64,000 nt of DNA from Streptomyces sp. ITFR-21. Its GTDB lineage: Bacteria > Actinomycetota > Actinomycetes > Streptomycetales > Streptomycetaceae. The stretch is taken from assembly GCF_031844685.1 (NCBI RefSeq), contig NZ_CP134605.1, forward strand, positions 3,492,001-3,556,000, written 5' to 3'. The stretch's first letter is position 1. Each line of letters starts with the position of its first letter. This document shows positions 61,176 through 64,000 of this stretch, piece after piece. The notes beneath the pieces are model-generated. The model did not search any database. It was given only the letters and a program-made list of their open reading frames with translations, and was not told the DNA's origin. The translations under genes were made by a program, and so were the position numbers.

Positions 61176-62506
61176 AGGGCCTTCAGCGCCTGGTCGAGGT
61201 CGGCGAGCAGGTCGTCGATGTGCTCGACGCCGACCGCCAGCCGGACCGAGCCGCGGGTGACCCCGGCGGCCAGCTGCTGCGCCTCGGGCAGCTGGGCGTG
61301 CGTGGTGGAGGCCGGGTGGGTCGCCATGGACCGCACGTCGCCGATGTTGGTGACGTGGGAGAACAGCCGCAGCGCCTCGATGAACCGGCTGCCGGCCTCC
61401 TGGCCGCCCTTGATCTCGAACTGCACCAGCGGCCCGTTGTTGCCGCCCAGGTAGCGCCGCACCCGGGCGCCCTCCTCGCCCTCGGCCAGGCTCGGGTGCA
61501 CCACCCGCTCCACCAGCGGGTGCTCCTGGAGGAAACCGGCCACCCGGGTGGAGTTCTCGCCGTGCACCCGCATCCGCAGCGGCAGCGTCTCCAGCCCCTG
61601 GAGCAGCAGGAACGCGTTGAACGGGCTCAGGCACGGCCCGAGGTCGCGCAGCAGTGTCTCCCGGGCCTTCAGCAGATAGCCGCTGCGGCCCAGCGCGCTG
61701 TCCAGATCCCGCCCGGTGCGGGTCCACACCACGCCGCCGTGCGCCGGGTCGGGGGTGGTCATCAGCGGGTGCCGGTCGGCGTGCCGCTCCCAGTCGAAGG
61801 TGCCCGCGTCCAGGATCAGCCCGCCGAGGCTGGAGCCGTGGCCGCCGATGTACTTGGTGGCCGAGTACACCAGGACGTGCGCCCCGAACTCGATCGGCCG
61901 CAGCACGTACGGCAGCATCGTGTTGTCCAGGACGAGCGGCACACCGTGCTCCTCGGCGAGCCCGGCGACCTCCTCGACCGGGAACAGCCGCAGCCGTGGG
62001 TTGGGCAGCGTCTCGCCGAACCAGCAGCGGGTGCGCGCGTCGGTGGCGGCGGCGAAGTTCGCCGGGTCGTCGGGGCTGACGAACCGGGTCTCGATGCCGA
62101 ACCGGGCGAAGGTGTTCGCCAGCAGGTTCCAGGTGCCGCCGTACAGCTCGTTCGAGCTGACCAGGTTGTCCCCGGCCTGGCAGAGGTTGAGCAGCGCCAG
62201 GCTGACCGCCGCCTGGCCGGAGGCGACCGCGAGCCCGGCGGCGGCGCCGTCGACCGCGGCCATCCGCTCTTCGAGCACGTCGTTGGTGGGGTTGTTCAGC
62301 CGGGTGTAGGCGTGCCCGTCCTGGAGCAGGTCGAAGATGCCCGCCGCGGCCGCGGTGCTGGGCAGTTCGTAGGCGGCGGTCTGGAAGATGGGCGTCGTCA
62401 CCGGCGGGGTGAGCCCCAGCCGGACGTGCGAACCGCCGTGCACGGCGGCCGACTCGGCCCGGCTGAAATCCTTCGGCACGGGGGTCCTCCGGTCAGGCTG
62501 CGGCAT
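61172..62506 (-). CDS. metY: O-acetylhomoserine (thiol)-lyase / cystathionine gamma-synthase-type enzyme
   Basis: 444-residue PLP enzyme of the Cys/Met metabolism family. Schiff-base lysine in YSATKYIGGHGSS; other landmarks are YTRLNNPTNDVLEERMA, SSNELYGGTWNL and TRGSVRLAVGVEHIDDLL. Length and the VHGGSHVRLGLTPPVTTPIFQTAAY start fit MetY (direct sulfhydrylation of O-acetylhomoserine), but specificity cannot be proved from sequence. GGAAGGAA before the ATG; overlaps the desaturase end by 14 bases. Confidence 0.92.
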   Translation of the reverse strand: MPQPDRRTPVPKDFSRAESAAVHGGSHVRLGLTPPVTTPIFQTAAYELPSTAAAAGIFDLLQDGHAYTRLNNPTNDVLEERMAAVDGAAAGLAVASGQAAVSLALLNLCQAGDNLVSSNELYGGTWNLLANTFARFGIETRFVSPDDPANFAAATDARTRCWFGETLPNPRLRLFPVEEVAGLAEEHGVPLVLDNTMLPYVLRPIEFGAHVLVYSATKYIGGHGSSLGGLILDAGTFDWERHADRHPLMTTPDPAHGGVVWTRTGRDLDSALGRSGYLLKARETLLRDLGPCLSPFNAFLLLQGLETLPLRMRVHGENSTRVAGFLQEHPLVERVVHPSLAEGEEGARVRRYLGGNNGPLVQFEIKGGQEAGSRFIEALRLFSHVTNIGDVRSMATHPASTTHAQLPEAQQLAAGVTRGSVRLAVGVEHIDDLLADLDQALKAL

Positions 62507-63590
62507 CGCGTTCCTTCCGGTTCACCGCGACGGCCTCGGCCTGCGCGGGGCGGGTCATCGAGCGGACGATGGCCGACATGGCGCTCGGCTGGCCTTCGGG
62601 GCCGGTGGTGAACAGCCCGCCCAACTGGCGGTCGACAGCCGCGTAACCGGGGTCGTGCAGCCGTACCCGGCGGGCCTTGTGCAGGTTGTAGAACGGCGTA
62701 CGGGGGTCGAGGTGGTGTTCCAGGTGGTAGTTGTCGTTGTGGATGCCGGTGAGGAACTTCTCCCAGGTGCGGCTCTTGCGGTTGCGCGTCATGTACAGAT
62801 CGATGTTCGAGTCGCGCACCAGCGGGGTGTGCTCGGACAGCTCGATGTACCAGCCGAGGATCTGGAAGCTGGTCAGATACGGCACCACCCAGAAGAGCAG
62901 CAGTCCGAGCAGCCAGCCGCCGTTCCAGGCCAGGCCGACCACGGCGGCCCAGAACAGCCAGAACCCGGCCCGGTCCAGGGCGCGTTTGCGCCGCTGCACC
63001 GGGGAGGGGGAGGCCGCCTGCGCCCGGCCGCCCTCTCCCTTGAGCACGCGGTAGCGGTTGCGCACCAGGTACCGCAGGTACGCCCAGGTCTGCGAGCCCA
63101 GCAGCGGCAGGATCACCACCCGCCGTACGTAGGCGGACGTCGCGCTGCTGCGGTACGCGCCCTGCTCGATGAAGAAGCGCAGGTCGGGGTCGAGGTCGGG
63201 GCTGCCCAGCCGGGGGTGGTGGGTGTAGACGTGCGAGACCTTGTACGCGTAGTGCTGCTGGAAGATGGGGTACGCGGTCATGACCGTCCCGGCCAGCATC
63301 TGCAACCGCCGGTCGGCCACGCCCACTCCGTGCGCGCAGTCGTGCAGCAGGGTGGACAGGCCGCGCTGCCGGGCGCCGATGACGAGCGCCGCCAGCGGAT
63401 ACAGCCAGTAGGTGCCGGCGACACAGACGGCCACCGACAGCGCCATCCAGAACACGTCCTCGGCCCAGGCCAGGAACACATGCCAGTTGTCGGCCTTGTT
63501 GAGGTCCTTCAGCTGCCGCTGGACTTCTGGCGTGAACCGGTACATCCGGTAGCGGGTACCGGCGTACGCCCACTCGGTGCTGGTACTCAA
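62493..63590 (-). CDS. membrane fatty acid desaturase-type protein
   Basis: 365 residues with the three histidine boxes of the di-iron membrane desaturase/hydroxylase superfamily: HDCAHG (about 83-88), HVYTHHP (about 120-126) and NYHLEHHLDP (near 290). Four membrane helices around them. Substrate may be a fatty acid, lipid or a metabolite. The TTG at 63590 is chosen because GGAG lies 7 bases upstream and family similarity starts there; the longer frame reads through a tandem repeat. First gene of the operon. Confidence 0.88.
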   Translation of the reverse strand: MSTSTEWAYAGTRYRMYRFTPEVQRQLKDLNKADNWHVFLAWAEDVFWMALSVAVCVAGTYWLYPLAALVIGARQRGLSTLLHDCAHGVGVADRRLQMLAGTVMTAYPIFQQHYAYKVSHVYTHHPRLGSPDLDPDLRFFIEQGAYRSSATSAYVRRVVILPLLGSQTWAYLRYLVRNRYRVLKGEGGRAQAASPSPVQRRKRALDRAGFWLFWAAVVGLAWNGGWLLGLLLFWVVPYLTSFQILGWYIELSEHTPLVRDSNIDLYMTRNRKSRTWEKFLTGIHNDNYHLEHHLDPRTPFYNLHKARRVRLHDPGYAAVDRQLGGLFTTGPEGQPSAMSAIVRSMTRPAQAEAVAVNRKERDAAA

Positions 63591-63710
63591 GCGACCACTC
63601 CTAGTGCGAGCGCCGTGCTCGGAAGGACCTCGGAAAGACCTGGTCCGGGAGAAGCTGCCGGGTGGCAGTGCCGAGTCTCGCCAGGGGGGTGATCGTTGGG
63701 CAACACCGTT

Positions 63711-63764
63711 TTCGGACATCCCGTTTTCGGACATCCGTCTTTCGGACATCCTGCTTTCGGACAC
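63711..63764 (-). repeat. 15-bp tandem repeat upstream of the desaturase operon
   Basis: Three and a half units of TTCGGACATCC plus four variable bases. On the minus strand each unit contains ATGTCCGAA, so it could encode MSE-xx repeats in phase with the desaturase. Lies 120-175 bases before the chosen start. Confidence 0.9.
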
Positions 63765-63813
63765 GCCGCCGCGGGCCGGCCACCGGCGGCCGGCCCGCGG
63801 CGGGACGACGCGC

Positions 63814-64000
63814 TCAGGGATGCAGCAGGACCTTGGTCCAGCCCGCGTCGCGCTTGTCGAAGTGGCGGTAGCCGTCGGCCGCCTCGTGCAGGCCGAGTTC
63901 TTGGGAGACCAGGAAGGACGGCCGGGCCTTCCCCTCGATCACCAGGTCGCGCAGCCGGCGGTTGTAGCGCAGCACCGGGCACTGGCCGGTACCCATCCGC
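63814..64000 (-). CDS. formaldehyde/alcohol dehydrogenase-like protein, C-terminal part (cut by window end)
   Basis: Partial: 61 codons remain, the 5' part lies beyond base 64000. GTGQCPVLRYNRRLRDLVIEG and KARPSFLVSQELGLHEAADGYRHFDKRDAGWTKVLLHP are typical of the C-terminus of glutathione-independent, zinc-dependent formaldehyde dehydrogenases of the MDR superfamily. The catalytic and zinc motifs are outside the window. Confidence 0.85.
   Translation of the reverse strand, partial: RMGTGQCPVLRYNRRLRDLVIEGKARPSFLVSQELGLHEAADGYRHFDKRDAGWTKVLLHP

Noticed and set aside
63591..63764. N-terminal extension of the desaturase with MSE repeats
   Set aside because: The TTG with a good ribosome-binding site and the beginning of family similarity favour the shorter protein; the extension is repeat-derived.

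Overview
The window is a high-GC, densely coded actinomycete chromosome segment. Chaplin, the XRE/DUF397/anti-sigma-like ATPase trio, SpoIIE-type phosphatases, a GH46 chitosanase, a secreted S53 protease and apparent leaderless starts all point to Streptomyces or a close relative in the Streptomycetaceae. No tRNA, rRNA, insertion sequence, prophage or CRISPR array was recognised.

Layout. 1-11 kb is mostly core: M18 aminopeptidase, acyl-CoA dehydrogenase, SseB-like protein, pirin, a PAS/GAF/PP2C/ATPase phosphatase, aspS and metG. 11.1-13.1 kb is a regulatory locus (DUF397 protein, ATPase, XRE regulator) whose two promoter regions carry palindromes repeated on a strict 12-bp register. 13.7-24.1 kb is accessory: a flavin/F420-type oxidoreductase with DUF2277, chitosanase with its palindromic operator, a broken RbsD/FucU-like gene carrying a 14-bp tandem repeat, a BP74-like exported protein, a SigK/RskA pair, an acidic leaderless protein, an APC transporter, an aldo/keto reductase and a PemK/MazF-like protein. 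24.3-28.2 kb joins a MarR regulator, an amide/urea-type binding protein and an NCS1 permease with an unusual cysteine-rich tail. 28.3-29.6 kb is a translationally coupled envelope-stress-type trio (DUF1469, DUF3618, DUF4235). 30.0-30.7 kb holds two decayed genes.

30.6-38.9 kb is a coherent export and signalling module: a divergent lipoprotein, then a MacA-like adaptor, MacB-like ATPase and permease and a secreted repeat protein overlapping end to end, followed by a response regulator and histidine kinase. Direct repeats spaced 11 bp lie just before the adaptor and may be the regulator's site. 38.9-47.3 kb holds a TerD-nuclease-like fusion, an SDR, a Ppx/GppA protein, an orphan double ECF ATPase and two small or membrane proteins. 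47.4-55 kb groups a GAF/SpoIIE phosphatase, a chaplin, a sedolisin and a large LuxR regulator, which suits morphological development and secretion. 55.4-64 kb has a sedolisin remnant, a purine permease, a decayed serine hydrolase with a stop-containing 9-bp repeat, a GH25 muramidase, a four-gene operon (desaturase, metY-like, glutamine amidotransferase, YczE-like) and the 3' end of a formaldehyde-dehydrogenase-like gene cut by the window edge.

The strongest leads are the 12-bp phased operator arrays, the TerD/PD-(D/E)XK-like fusion, the permease with a cysteine-rich sensor-like tail and structured leader, and the tandem-repeat-bearing broken genes.
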